From NCBI RefSeq assembly GCF_009547075.1, contig NZ_WIPH01000005.1:1-64000 (forward strand): a stretch of DNA of 64,000 bases, in the 5' to 3' direction. Source of the stretch: Gluconobacter aidae (GTDB taxonomy: Bacteria > Pseudomonadota > Alphaproteobacteria > Acetobacterales > Acetobacteraceae). The stretch's first letter is position 1. Each line of letters opens with the position of its first letter. The notes beneath the pieces are model-generated. The model had not been told where the DNA came from, made no database searches, and saw nothing but the letters and a program-made list of their open reading frames with translations. Both the position numbers and the translations under genes were made by a program. Shown here in pieces: positions 24,819 through 33,944 of the stretch.

Positions 24819-25892
24819 ATGACCAGACCGCATGACCGCCGCAAAGTTACCCTCAAAGATGTGGCAGCGCAGGTGGGTGTCTCCCATACAACGGTCTCGA
24901 ACGCCTATATCCGTCCTGGTCAGCTCTCGGCCGCCCTGCGCGAGAAGATCCTCGCCGCCGCCCAGGAACTCGGCTATACCGGCCCCGATCCGGCCGCCAA
25001 ACAGCTCGCCACCGGCCGGGCCGGCGCGCTGGGCTTCCTCTTCAGCGAGGACCTGCCCTACGCCTTCACCGATCCCGCGGTCCTCAGCGTCCTCAACGGC
25101 GTCGCCCGCTCCTGCGACGCGCTGGAAACCGACCTCGCCCTGATTTCCGCCGGCAGCAACCTGCGCAACCGCACGGCTCCCGTCTCACTCGGCAATGCTG
25201 CCGTGGACGGTTACATCCTCTATTCCGTCGCCCCCGACAGCCGCTGCGTCATGATGGCCCAGCAGCGCAACGTCCCCCTCGTGGTGGTGGACCAGCCGCG
25301 CCTCAAAGGCGTGCCGTATGTCGGGATCGACGATCGCGGCTCCGCCTACCGCGCAGCCAGGACACTGCTCGATCTCGGGCACCGGCATTTCGGCATCCTG
25401 TCACTCAAGACCGCGCATGACGGCTATTTCGGTCCGCTGACCGCCAAGCGCCGCGCCAATATCGCCCACAGCACCATCGCCATGCGCCTCGAAGGGTATG
25501 TCCACGCATTGCAGGAAGCCGGGATCGCGCCCGAAGACGTCCCGACCTGGGAAATCCCGATCAATTCCGAAGACATGGGCGCGGAAGGCGTGCGCCATCT
25601 CCTCAATCGTGCCCAGCGCCCGACCGCCATCCTCGCCATGAGCGACCGCGTGGCCATCGGCGCCATGCAGACCATCCGTGCGCTTGGCCTGAACATCCCG
25701 CAGGATGTGTCGATCTTCGGCTTCGACGACATTCCCGCCGCAGAAAGCGAGGATCTGAGCACGGTCCGCCAGCCGCATGAGCGCAAGGGCACGGAAGCCG
25801 TCCGCCTGCTGAGCGCCGCCACAGGCAGCAGCGAAAACGTCATTCTCGAAACCGAACTGGTCCTGCGCGGCAGTATCGGCTCCGCCGCCTGA
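24819..25892 (+). CDS. LacI/GalR-family transcriptional regulator
   Basis: The 357-residue protein has the LacI helix-turn-helix at its N-terminus (TLKDVAAQVGVSHTTVSNAY, about 11-30), a hinge region, and a periplasmic-binding-protein-like sensor domain (DGYILYSV, GIDDRGSAYRAARTLLDLGHRHFGIL, AILAMSDRVAIGAMQ, FGFDDIP). It should bind a sugar or related ligand. No sugar uptake genes are adjacent; the convergent neighbour is a HAD hydrolase. A repeated heptamer in the upstream region may be connected with autoregulation. Confidence 0.9.
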   Translation: MTRPHDRRKVTLKDVAAQVGVSHTTVSNAYIRPGQLSAALREKILAAAQELGYTGPDPAAKQLATGRAGALGFLFSEDLPYAFTDPAVLSVLNGVARSCDALETDLALISAGSNLRNRTAPVSLGNAAVDGYILYSVAPDSRCVMMAQQRNVPLVVVDQPRLKGVPYVGIDDRGSAYRAARTLLDLGHRHFGILSLKTAHDGYFGPLTAKRRANIAHSTIAMRLEGYVHALQEAGIAPEDVPTWEIPINSEDMGAEGVRHLLNRAQRPTAILAMSDRVAIGAMQTIRALGLNIPQDVSIFGFDDIPAAESEDLSTVRQPHERKGTEAVRLLSAATGSSENVILETELVLRGSIGSAA

Positions 25893-26565
25893 ACTTTGCT
25901 TTCAGCCCCGAAGCACCGTCGGCAGGTCCGCGAAAGCGTCGATCCGCAGATCCGGCTCGAGTGCGGCACATTGGCGAAGACCCATGACCGTAACTGGCCC
26001 AGCATGAGGCGATCCCGGCGTTACGGGCGAACTGGAGGTCGGCCACGGTATCGCCCACCATCAGGAAAGCCGAACGCGGCAGATCGGGAAAGAGCGGAAG
26101 CACGCGCTCTTCCATCACGCGCGGATCGGGTTTGTGCGGGAAATTCGGCTCCGACGCCACAACACCACTGAAAAATGGCTCCAGCCCGAACCGGACCATG
26201 CTCGCATGGACCGTGGGTGCATGCTTGTTGCTGAGAATGGCGAGAGTTTTCCCCCGTTCCTTCAGGGCGGTCAGCGTCTCCACCACACCGTCGAACAGGA
26301 CCGTCTCTTCCTCGTCGGCCGCCGGATAGAACGCCCGGTAGTGCCGCACGAAAGAGGCGGCATCACGTTCATCACTTTTGGGTGCGATCGCCTGGAACAG
26401 GGTCTGGAGCGTCCCGCCCCGAGTCAGTTCCTGTTTGAGGACGTCCGTGGAAGGCGCTGTCACACCCACCGCATCAAAGGCCTCTTTCAGGCTGCGCAGA
26501 ATGGCTGGCTGCGTCTCCGCCAGAGTGCCGTCATAGTCGAGGAGAAGGATCGGAAAACGTGTCAT
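25840..26565 (-). CDS. HAD-family hydrolase (phosphoglycolate-phosphatase-like), C-terminus frameshifted
   Basis: Read from the ATG at 26565, the protein has all HAD motifs: LDYDGTLAET (nucleophile Asp10, Asp12), ILSNKH, KPDP and VGDTVADLQFA. The present frame then ends in an atypical Arg-rich tail and overlaps the LacI gene by 53 bases. In the next frame, from about 25970, the sequence encodes CAALEPDLRIDAFADLPTVL and stops at 25902, a normal HAD ending that would give about 220 residues. A single extra base near 25970-25976 explains this. The catalytic core is intact, so activity may remain. Confidence 0.8.
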   Translation of the reverse strand: MTRFPILLLDYDGTLAETQPAILRSLKEAFDAVGVTAPSTDVLKQELTRGGTLQTLFQAIAPKSDERDAASFVRHYRAFYPAADEEETVLFDGVVETLTALKERGKTLAILSNKHAPTVHASMVRFGLEPFFSGVVASEPNFPHKPDPRVMEERVLPLFPDLPRSAFLMVGDTVADLQFARNAGIASCWASYGHGSSPMCRTRAGSADRRFRGPADGASGLKAKFRRRSRYCRAGPVRFRE

Positions 26566-26627
26566 ATCCCCTTTTCCTCCGCCGGCCGCCGGAAATCCAT
26601 CCCCCCGCACAACAACAAGCCGATGTC

Positions 26628-28814
26628 TTACTCCGCGCGCTCTGCCACACCCGTCAGGAGCGCCCGGATTCCAGGAAGGATTGCAATCAGCAATCCTCCC
26701 GGCGGCTGCGGGCTGTGTGCGGATGCCAGCATGCTGGCCGAGTTTTCAAAGGCCGCCTGCTGTTCCTGAAGCAGCCGGTTCGCATCCATCCGCCAGGCTG
26801 AACCATCACGCCCGTCCAGAACTCCGAGCCCCGCCCGCGACAGAAGCCCAAGCGCATGAGACACCGGCACGACCGCCTCAAGCACCGGAACGCCCTTCGC
26901 GACCGCCACAAACGCCGCGTCATTATCCGACCAGCGCTGCAACATCTGCCGCAGGGGGGCGGCAAGCGCGGTTTCACCCCGGACATACCGCGCGGCCATC
27001 GCATTGAACCGTATCGCCACGAACGCATCCGGGTCCGTCACCGCAACCGGAGCTGACAGCATCGCATCCCCGCTGGACGCAGCGAGATGATTGAGAGCGT
27101 AGTTGCGGACCGGGACCGTCACGTCGGTCAGAACCTTCAGCGGCTCCGAATGTCCCGGCGCCACGGCCTCACGCATGGCCTCCCGATGCTGCGTCGCCTG
27201 CAACCCGGTCGCCTCAAGCTCCGCCATCACAAGCGGCAGGCGCCGTTCCAGATCGGGAACGTCGCGTACACCCTGCGCAGACCAGAACCGCTCGGCCAGA
27301 GCCGCCATCCGGGGCCACAGCCGCCCGTCCAGCATCGGCTCGGACACCATTTCCGCCCAGAGCGTGCCTTCCGCCCCCATGACCAGCATCTTCTGCCCGT
27401 CATCCAACGGCGGGGCATGCTCGTCCATCACGAACGGCACCGAAAATTCAGGGTGCTTGGGCGGATATTTCGCAAGCTGCTCCGCCGTGATCCCCTCAGC
27501 CTTCGTATCAAACGGATCGACCGCATAATGGGCCGCGGACGGGCGCAGCAGATCCAGATAATACCCCGCCGACACCACGACCGGATGCCCGGCCCGCGTC
27601 GCCGTCCCGATCCATTTCGACGCCCGCCAGGGTTCGACAACCACATTCTTCGGGATCGGCGCTTCGCTGACCTCGTCCCAGCCCATCATGACATGACCCT
27701 GGGCGGAAACGATCTTCGCGACCTCTCCCGTAAAAGCCGCCTGAAGCGCAGCGGCCGTCTCGAAGCCATGCGCCTTCATATAGGCCGCAATGGCCGGATT
27801 CTTCGTCCACTGGGAGGACACAACCTCATCCCCCCCCGCATGAACATACCGGTCCGGGAAAAGTCCACCCATCTCCGCGTACAGCACGCGCACAAAACGC
27901 AACGTCTGCGGATTGGTCGGGTCCAGCGCGGCATTGTTGAGGTTCAGGCCCTTGGCGGTCACATCCGGCAGAGGCTGGGCCGCCAGTTCGGGATAGGCCT
28001 GAAGGATCGCCAGCGCATGGCCGGGCACGTCGATTTCCGGCACGACACGGATGCCGCGATCAGCCGCATAGGCCACGACCTCGCGGATCTGCGCCTGAGT
28101 GTAATACTGGCCGTGCGACGCTACGGTCTGAAGTTTCGGGAACATCCGGCTCTCGACGCGGAAGCCGGCTCCGTCGCTCAGATGCCAGTGCAGGACATTG
28201 AGCTTGACCAGTTCCATCGCATCGAGCTGCCGTTCGACGGTCTCGACCGTGTCGAAATGCCGCGACACATCCATCAGCAAACCGCGCCAGGCAAACCGGG
28301 GCGCATCCTCAACATGCACGCGCTCGACCAGAGCCCCCTGCGGCGTCACCCGGACAAGCTGAAGCAGCGTCGCCAGCCCGTGGATCACACCGGCCGGCCC
28401 GTCCGCCTCCAGCCGCGCGCCGGTGGCGGACGTCGTAAGCGCATAACGCTCCTTTTCATCCACACTCAGATAGGCCCGGTCCTGCCCGGCCGAGAGATGC
28501 AGCACATAAGGCACGCCACGGCCCGCAGGCCCGGCGATCGCGGTCAGACGTGTCGTAAACCGCGCCACGGCCCGCAGCAGCAGGGGCGAGGGCCGCGTGT
28601 CCCACACCACCCGGACCCCGCCCCCGATCGACGCCACGCCATTGGAGACCGAAACAGTCCGCGGCACGGGCAGCAGGGTCTCTTCCGCCCGCGCCACACC
28701 CCACAGCCCCCCGGCAACTCCCCCGGTCAGCACACTTCCCGCAAGAAGCAGCCACGCCGCACGGGAAACCCTGCGGGGAGAACTCAGGCCGCGAGGCGGG
28801 GCGGTATGCGTCAT
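26628..28814 (-). CDS. GH20 beta-N-acetylhexosaminidase
   Basis: From the ATG at 28814, preceded by an AAGGAAAG ribosome-binding site, the protein is 728 residues. It has a signal or anchor segment (AAWLLLAGSVLTGGVAGGLWG), an N-terminal GH20b domain, then the catalytic barrel with WHLSDGAGFRVES, PEIDVPGHA and the Asp-Glu pair in HAGGDEV at about residue 328, then a helical C-terminal part. The enzyme removes terminal N-acetylglucosamine or N-acetylgalactosamine from glycans outside the cytoplasm. It lies 28 bases downstream of the iron-type ABC genes and is probably cotranscribed with them. Confidence 0.9.
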   Translation of the reverse strand: MTHTAPPRGLSSPRRVSRAAWLLLAGSVLTGGVAGGLWGVARAEETLLPVPRTVSVSNGVASIGGGVRVVWDTRPSPLLLRAVARFTTRLTAIAGPAGRGVPYVLHLSAGQDRAYLSVDEKERYALTTSATGARLEADGPAGVIHGLATLLQLVRVTPQGALVERVHVEDAPRFAWRGLLMDVSRHFDTVETVERQLDAMELVKLNVLHWHLSDGAGFRVESRMFPKLQTVASHGQYYTQAQIREVVAYAADRGIRVVPEIDVPGHALAILQAYPELAAQPLPDVTAKGLNLNNAALDPTNPQTLRFVRVLYAEMGGLFPDRYVHAGGDEVVSSQWTKNPAIAAYMKAHGFETAAALQAAFTGEVAKIVSAQGHVMMGWDEVSEAPIPKNVVVEPWRASKWIGTATRAGHPVVVSAGYYLDLLRPSAAHYAVDPFDTKAEGITAEQLAKYPPKHPEFSVPFVMDEHAPPLDDGQKMLVMGAEGTLWAEMVSEPMLDGRLWPRMAALAERFWSAQGVRDVPDLERRLPLVMAELEATGLQATQHREAMREAVAPGHSEPLKVLTDVTVPVRNYALNHLAASSGDAMLSAPVAVTDPDAFVAIRFNAMAARYVRGETALAAPLRQMLQRWSDNDAAFVAVAKGVPVLEAVVPVSHALGLLSRAGLGVLDGRDGSAWRMDANRLLQEQQAAFENSASMLASAHSPQPPGGLLIAILPGIRALLTGVAERAE

Positions 28815-28842
28815 ACAGGGCTTTCCTTGGAAAATCGGAAGA

Positions 28843-29850
28843 TCAGTGCGTATCGTCGGTAGAGGGCGGCAGCGCATCGAGCATCCGCTGCGCATCATCG
28901 GCCGACAGCGCGATGCCATAGAAATCATGATAGAAAGACCGGATCGACCGGATCATCGCCGGGACGTCCACCTGCCCGGTCTGGACGATCTGCCGCGCCC
29001 AGATCACCTGAAGCATCAGCTCCGGCCCATAACGGTCCCAGGGGAAAAGACCCGTCGGATTGCGATAGACCCGCCCCGACTGCACGGCCTTGAGCTTCGA
29101 CCAGACGGGGTCCTGTTTCAGGGCCGCCGGATCGCCAGCGTTCGCCCCGATAATGAGAATATCAGGATTCCAGGACAGAACCTGCTCGATGGAAACAGGC
29201 TGCTTGTTGCCGTGGATTCCCTCCGCCGCATTCTGTCCGCCCGCACTGCGGATCCACTGGTCGATGATACTGTCATCACCATCCACCCGCAGTGGCTTGA
29301 GAGACTCCACATGAAGCACGCGCGGCCCCTGCGGGTTGGTCGGGGCCTGCGAGACGACCTGAAGGAACGCGGAGCGATAGGCTTGCGCCCGCTTGGCGGC
29401 CATCGGCGTCTGCAGCAGGGTCGCGGTCCCGTCCACGCAGTCAAGCATCGCGTCGAACCGGTCGAACCCTTCGGGCGCCACATTCAGCCCCGCGCGCGTC
29501 AGTGCTTCGGCGGAATGGCCCGAGTTGGTGACGAACACCAGATCGGGATGCAGCGCCAGCAGTTCTTCCGCATTCAGATTGCCCGGATCCAGCGTCTCCG
29601 CCTTGGCCAGTTCCGGCACCAGGCGGAACATCCAGGGCAGCATCGCCGGACGCGCCACGGTGCCCACGATCCGGTCCTGCGCGCCCAGCATGATGAGCGT
29701 CGCATTATGCGCGTACCAGCCTTCCACGATCCGCGCGGGCGGGGCGGCATGCGCCACAGGCGCCAGCAGGGATATGGCCAGCGCCCCGCCCAGAAGGGCC
29801 GCCGGGAGCGTCAGGGCCGAAAACCGCTTCAAGAGTTGTGAGAATGTCAT
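28843..29850 (-). CDS. Periplasmic substrate-binding protein of an iron-siderophore/cobalamin-type ABC importer
   Basis: The 335-residue protein has a Sec signal peptide ending VAHAAPP and the class III binding-protein fold (RIVEGWYAHNATLIMLGAQDRIVG, LLALHPDLVFVTNSG, VLSWNPDILIIGANAG). I see no lipobox. It is translationally coupled to the ATPase gene (4-base overlap). The family carries iron chelates, heme or cobalamin; the ligand cannot be read from sequence. Confidence 0.87.
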   Translation of the reverse strand: MTFSQLLKRFSALTLPAALLGGALAISLLAPVAHAAPPARIVEGWYAHNATLIMLGAQDRIVGTVARPAMLPWMFRLVPELAKAETLDPGNLNAEELLALHPDLVFVTNSGHSAEALTRAGLNVAPEGFDRFDAMLDCVDGTATLLQTPMAAKRAQAYRSAFLQVVSQAPTNPQGPRVLHVESLKPLRVDGDDSIIDQWIRSAGGQNAAEGIHGNKQPVSIEQVLSWNPDILIIGANAGDPAALKQDPVWSKLKAVQSGRVYRNPTGLFPWDRYGPELMLQVIWARQIVQTGQVDVPAMIRSIRSFYHDFYGIALSADDAQRMLDALPPSTDDTH

Positions 29851-30629
29851 TTCTCGTCCCTTCCATGATGGAAAAAGCGGTTCCCGGCATGGTCCATCTG
29901 GATCAGAGGCACACCGTAAAGCGCTGACATCCGTTGCGCCGTCACAACATCCTGTGGCGGCCCGTCCGCGTCAATCCGGCCATGATCGAGGACCAGAACC
30001 CGGCTTGCGCGGACATACAGTTCTTCCGGCCGGTGCGAGGTGAGCATAACAAGCCGGCCTTCCCGCGCAAGATCCGCCAGCAGCGCCATCAATCTCAACT
30101 GATATCCATAATCCAGCCCGCTCATCGGCTCATCCAGCAGCAGGCCCTGCGCGTCCTGCGCAATGGCCCGCGCCAGCACGACCCGCTGGCGCTCCCCGCC
30201 GGAAAGCTCCGTCACCGGACGATCCCCAAATCCCGCCAGCCCCATCCGCTCCAGCGCGGCATCAACAGCCAGCCGGTCATCCGCAGACAGCCGTCCCGTC
30301 AGCCCGGAATAAGGCACACGCCCCAGTTCGACCATCCGCCGCACCGTATAGGGAAAGGTCGCGACATGACTTTGCGACACATAGGCCAGATGCCGCGCGA
30401 TGGCGGAGGCCGACCACGCCCGCAAAGAACGTCCTTCCAGAAAGACATCCCCAACCGAAGGCGTCAGAAACCCCATCAGCAGCCGCAGCAGCGTACTCTT
30501 TCCCGCCCCGTTCAGCCCCAGCAGCCCGACCAGCTCGCCCTTCCCCAGCGAAAGATCAATACCCTCCAGCACGAGACCGTCGCCCCGTGGCTGACGAAAT
30601 CCCAGGTTCCGGCACGACAGCAGCGTCAT
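29847..30629 (-). CDS. ABC transporter ATP-binding protein (FecE/FhuC-like)
   Basis: The 260-residue ATPase has Walker A GLNGAGKST at 38-46, the signature ELSGGERQR, Walker B LLLDEPMSGLD and a switch histidine (LTSHRP). It powers the FecCD-type permease encoded just upstream. The genes overlap by 4 bases on each side, indicating one translation-coupled operon of permease, ATPase and binding protein. Confidence 0.92.
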   Translation of the reverse strand: MTLLSCRNLGFRQPRGDGLVLEGIDLSLGKGELVGLLGLNGAGKSTLLRLLMGFLTPSVGDVFLEGRSLRAWSASAIARHLAYVSQSHVATFPYTVRRMVELGRVPYSGLTGRLSADDRLAVDAALERMGLAGFGDRPVTELSGGERQRVVLARAIAQDAQGLLLDEPMSGLDYGYQLRLMALLADLAREGRLVMLTSHRPEELYVRASRVLVLDHGRIDADGPPQDVVTAQRMSALYGVPLIQMDHAGNRFFHHGRDEK

Positions 30630-31660
30630 GCCACCCCACTCCGCAGACGCCGCAGCACCAGCACGAAGGCCAGCGCTCCTAAAAGCTGCGTGACGATCCC
30701 GAGCGGAACCTCTCCCGTCGTCAGACCGCGCGCGCAGGTATCGGCCAGCACCAGACCGGCCGCCCCCAGAAGCGCCGTCACCGGCATCATGCTCCGATGT
30801 TCCGCCCCGGCCAGAAGCCTCGCGACATGCGGCACCAGAAGCCCGATCCAGCCAATAATCCCCGCCATCGAAATCGTCATTGCACAGGCCAGCGTCGCCA
30901 GAACGATCAGCGCCGGACGCATGACCCGCACCGAGACCCCCAGACTGCGCGCCTCGTCATCCCCGAGCGACAACACATCCAGAACAGGCGCGCACAGCAC
31001 AAGCGCCACCGTCAAAACAATCAGCGGCCCCGACATCCAGGCCAGTTCCTGCCATCCGCTCGACGCCAGACTGCCCAACAGCCAGTTCACGATGGCCGGG
31101 AGCTGATCCATCGGATCGGCCAGATATTTCACCAGAGACAATAAGGCCGTGAAAATCGCATTCCCGATCAGCCCGCCCAGCAGCAGCGTGAGAATACCCC
31201 CGCCCGGCAACGTCCTGCTGATGAGCAGTCCCGTCCCGACCGCCAGCAGACCGCCGCCGAACGCGCCCATCTGCACCATGACCGCAGAGCCGCCACTGAC
31301 GATACTGAGCGCCGCGCCAAAAGCCGCCCCGCTCAGAACCCCGAGCAGATCGGGCGAAAGCAGCGGATTGCGGAACACCGCCTGATAGGTCGCGCCCCCG
31401 CAGGACAGCGCACTCCCGATCAGCAAGGCCGCCACAATGCGTGGCAGCCGCGCCTGCATAACGACAACCTGCGCCACGGGATCACTCGCGGAAGACAGAT
31501 GCAGCAGAGATCCGAACACCCCCATCACGCGCAATGGCGACAGCGGATACCGCCCCAGACAGAGCGCGCACAGGACGCTCAGGATGACACAGACCAATGC
31601 GAGAGACCGGATCAGGACAGGACGGACGGAAATAACGCTTCCTCTCAGCAGAACGGCCAA
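30626..31660 (-). CDS. ABC transporter permease, FecCD family
   Basis: The 344-residue protein has about ten membrane segments and the FecCD signatures (GSALSCGGATYQAVFRNPLL, then GDDEARSLGVSV and GIIGWIGLLVPHVARLL). It forms the membrane channel of the importer. It is the first gene of the operon; a Fur-like sequence lies about 130 bases upstream. The exact start is uncertain, because the N-terminus (MAVLLRGSVISVRPVL) could begin a few codons later. Confidence 0.9.
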   Translation of the reverse strand: MAVLLRGSVISVRPVLIRSLALVCVILSVLCALCLGRYPLSPLRVMGVFGSLLHLSSASDPVAQVVVMQARLPRIVAALLIGSALSCGGATYQAVFRNPLLSPDLLGVLSGAAFGAALSIVSGGSAVMVQMGAFGGGLLAVGTGLLISRTLPGGGILTLLLGGLIGNAIFTALLSLVKYLADPMDQLPAIVNWLLGSLASSGWQELAWMSGPLIVLTVALVLCAPVLDVLSLGDDEARSLGVSVRVMRPALIVLATLACAMTISMAGIIGWIGLLVPHVARLLAGAEHRSMMPVTALLGAAGLVLADTCARGLTTGEVPLGIVTQLLGALAFVLVLRRLRSGVA

Positions 31661-32106
31661 CCTGCCGCCGGGAAATCATAAGCCAGACCTTCCCGTATCA
31701 CCAGAACTGCCAGGGGAGGAGAGGCCGGTCCATGCCCCGGAACGGACTCCGGAAGTTTGTCGGAAGCATAGGAGGTTTTTGGCACTCAGTGTCATAATAA
31801 TCATTGAACGAGATACCGTCCCGTGGAAACAATGTAACAGATTCCCGGACCACAACCTCAATATCCCTCCCATATCCGCGCAAAGTCCACCTCGCGGAAT
31901 ACTGCAATCAGGACCGAAAATGTCCCGAATTAACGCTGCAACAGCGCGAAACCTGTGTTATTTTCATGACAAAGGCCGCATTTATTTCCCGAAACACCCG
32001 GTTTTGAGATAACGCAATCTTCCCTTTCACGGCTTCGTGCCCTAGGTTGCCCCCAACAGTCGCCTTTTGTGGCAAATGATTTCAACTCTGCCGGGACAGT
32101 TCAAGC
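31661..32106. other. 446-base divergent intergenic region without a credible gene
   Basis: This separates the iron-type ABC operon (minus) from the aldehyde dehydrogenase operon (plus). It is more AT-rich than its surroundings, especially at 31780-31820 and 31950-32020. I see a Fur-like site near 31790-31808 but no convincing small gene, tRNA or riboswitch. The short open frames here lack ribosome-binding sites and look random. Promoters for both operons should lie within it. Confidence 0.6.
31790..31808. promoter_or_regulatory. Possible Fur box upstream of the iron-type ABC operon
   Basis: The sequence tgtcataataatcattgaa matches 12 of 19 positions of the Fur consensus, including the contiguous core ATAATCATT. 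It is about 130 bases upstream of the first permease codon, which supports iron-repressed expression of the importer. The match is by eye. Confidence 0.5.
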
Positions 32107-33441
32107 ATGCTCAAACGGATAGCTGCCGCCGTCATTGGCCTTGGCGCAGTGGGAGGCATCGGCTTTCTTGCCTATGCCTGGTACCCCGCCATCGCTCCAA
32201 TCCCGCGGCCTGCCGCGTCATCCTTCTCCGCGGACGCCATCAGCCGGGGTGCCATCGTGGCGAATGGCGGCTACTGCGCGGAATGTCATACCCGCGTGGA
32301 CGGCAAGCCCGGCCCCGAACTGGCCGGTGACTTCAAGATGGCCACGCCTTTCGGCGATATCTTCTCGTCCAACATCACCCCGGACGAACAGTGGGGAATC
32401 GGCAACTGGTCGCTCGCCGCATTCAAGCGCGCCATGAACAAGGGCATCGCCCGCGACGGCTCCCAGCTCTACCCGGCCTTCCCGTTCGACCATTTCACGA
32501 AGGTCAGCGATCAGGACGTCTCGGACCTGTACGCCTATCTGATGACGCGCCCGGCCGTGCATCTGAAGCCGCGCGACAACACGGTCCCGTTCCCGATCAA
32601 CATCCGCCTGATCGGCCAGGGCTTCTGGAAGCTGCTGTTCTTCACCCCGGGCCGCTACCAGAACGACCCGAAGCATGACGCCCAGTGGAACCGCGGCGCC
32701 TATCTCGCCGAAGGCAACGAACACTGTGGCGCCTGCCATACGCCGCGTAACCTTCTCGGCGCCGAAAAAATGAGCAGCGTCTATGACGGCGCGGTCATCG
32801 ACGGCTGGATCGCCCCGCCGCTGAACGACCACAACCCGACGCCCGTCGTCTGGACCGAAGACGAGCTGTTCCGGTATCTGCGCTTCGGCGTGGCTCCGCT
32901 GCACGGTTCGGCCGCGGGCCCGATGTCGCCCGTTCCGCACCGCTTCCTCTCCAAGATCCCCGAGGAAGACGTGCATGCGATCGCACATTATTATGCGGAT
33001 GTGGACAAGGCCGCCCAGCGCAGCGGCGGCGATCAGGCCGCGATTGCCCGTGCCATGCAGATGTCCGGCCGTGATCTGACGGGCCCGCAGACGCTGGACG
33101 CCGATGCGCGCCTGTATCAGGCCGCCTGTGGCGCCTGCCATTACAATTCCGGTCCGAACCCTGTTTCAGGGCGTCCGGAACTGGCCCTGAACAATGCTGT
33201 CTGGCTGGATGAACCGAACAACCTCTATCAGGTCATGCTACACGGCATTACCGCCGAGGAAGGTCAGGATCACATCTCGATGCCGAGCTTCTATACCGCC
33301 CTGTCCGATCATGACATGGCCCGTATCGCAGCCTATCTGCGTCGCACACGCACCACGCTGCCCCCTTGGACGGATCTGGAAAAGAAGGCCGCCAGCGCGC
33401 GCGCCACGCTCGAAGTTCCGCCCGTCAACGCTTCGCACTGA
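32107..33441 (+). CDS. Triheme cytochrome c subunit of membrane-bound aldehyde dehydrogenase
   Basis: The 444-residue protein has an N-terminal membrane segment (IAAAVIGLGAVGGIGFLAYA) and three heme sites: CAECH near residue 57, CGACH near 208 and CGACH near 340. It matches the cytochrome subunits of acetic-acid-bacterial dehydrogenases, which take electrons from the catalytic subunits and reduce ubiquinone at the periplasmic face of the inner membrane. It is the first gene of a three-gene operon ending in the molybdopterin subunit. Confidence 0.92.
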   Translation: MLKRIAAAVIGLGAVGGIGFLAYAWYPAIAPIPRPAASSFSADAISRGAIVANGGYCAECHTRVDGKPGPELAGDFKMATPFGDIFSSNITPDEQWGIGNWSLAAFKRAMNKGIARDGSQLYPAFPFDHFTKVSDQDVSDLYAYLMTRPAVHLKPRDNTVPFPINIRLIGQGFWKLLFFTPGRYQNDPKHDAQWNRGAYLAEGNEHCGACHTPRNLLGAEKMSSVYDGAVIDGWIAPPLNDHNPTPVVWTEDELFRYLRFGVAPLHGSAAGPMSPVPHRFLSKIPEEDVHAIAHYYADVDKAAQRSGGDQAAIARAMQMSGRDLTGPQTLDADARLYQAACGACHYNSGPNPVSGRPELALNNAVWLDEPNNLYQVMLHGITAEEGQDHISMPSFYTALSDHDMARIAAYLRRTRTTLPPWTDLEKKAASARATLEVPPVNASH

Positions 33442-33467
33442 TCCGGGCAGGACTGGGAAAACACGAC

Positions 33468-33944
33468 ATGACCACGAAATTTGAACTCAACGGACAGTCC
33501 GTCACGGTCGACGCCCCGGCAGATACTCCCCTGCTCTGGGTCATTCGTGACGATCTGAACATGACCGGCACCAAGTTCGGCTGCGGCATCGGCGAATGCG
33601 GGGCCTGCACCGTCCATGTCGGCGGCCGTGCCACGCGCTCCTGCATCACGCCGCTTTCCGCTGTCGAAGGCGCTTCGGTCACGACGATCGAAGGTCTGGA
33701 CCCAGAAGGCAACCACGTCGTGCAGGTGGCTTGGCGCGACCAGCAGGTGCCGCAGTGCGGCTACTGCCAGTCCGGCCAGATCATGCAGGCGGCGAGCCTC
33801 CTGAAAGACTACCCGAACCCGACGGACGATGAAATTGATGGTGTAATGGGTGGCAGCCTCTGCCGCTGCATGACCTATATCCGCATCCGCAAGGCCATCA
33901 AGGACGCTGCCTCGAAGCAGCAGGAAGGTGCCAACAATGGCTAA
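33468..33944 (+). CDS. 2Fe-2S small subunit of membrane-bound aldehyde dehydrogenase
   Basis: From the ATG at 33468 the protein is 158 residues and has both clusters of the xanthine-dehydrogenase small-subunit type: GCGIGECGACTVH for the plant-ferredoxin-like cluster, and CGYCQSGQ with GSLCRCMTYIRIR for the second. It has no signal peptide, so it must be exported together with the Tat-dependent large subunit. It overlaps the large-subunit gene by 8 bases. It is often annotated as isoquinoline 1-oxidoreductase alpha subunit, but the operon setting indicates aldehyde oxidation. Confidence 0.93.
   Translation: MTTKFELNGQSVTVDAPADTPLLWVIRDDLNMTGTKFGCGIGECGACTVHVGGRATRSCITPLSAVEGASVTTIEGLDPEGNHVVQVAWRDQQVPQCGYCQSGQIMQAASLLKDYPNPTDDEIDGVMGGSLCRCMTYIRIRKAIKDAASKQQEGANNG

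Noticed and set aside
27087-28862. 591-codon plus-strand frame opposite the GH20 gene
   Set aside because: Same antisense signature, and it covers exactly the hexosaminidase gene.
31676-31907. Short minus-strand frames (65-69 codons) in the 446-base intergenic region
   Set aside because: No ribosome-binding site, no domain, overlapping frames of equal quality; probably chance.
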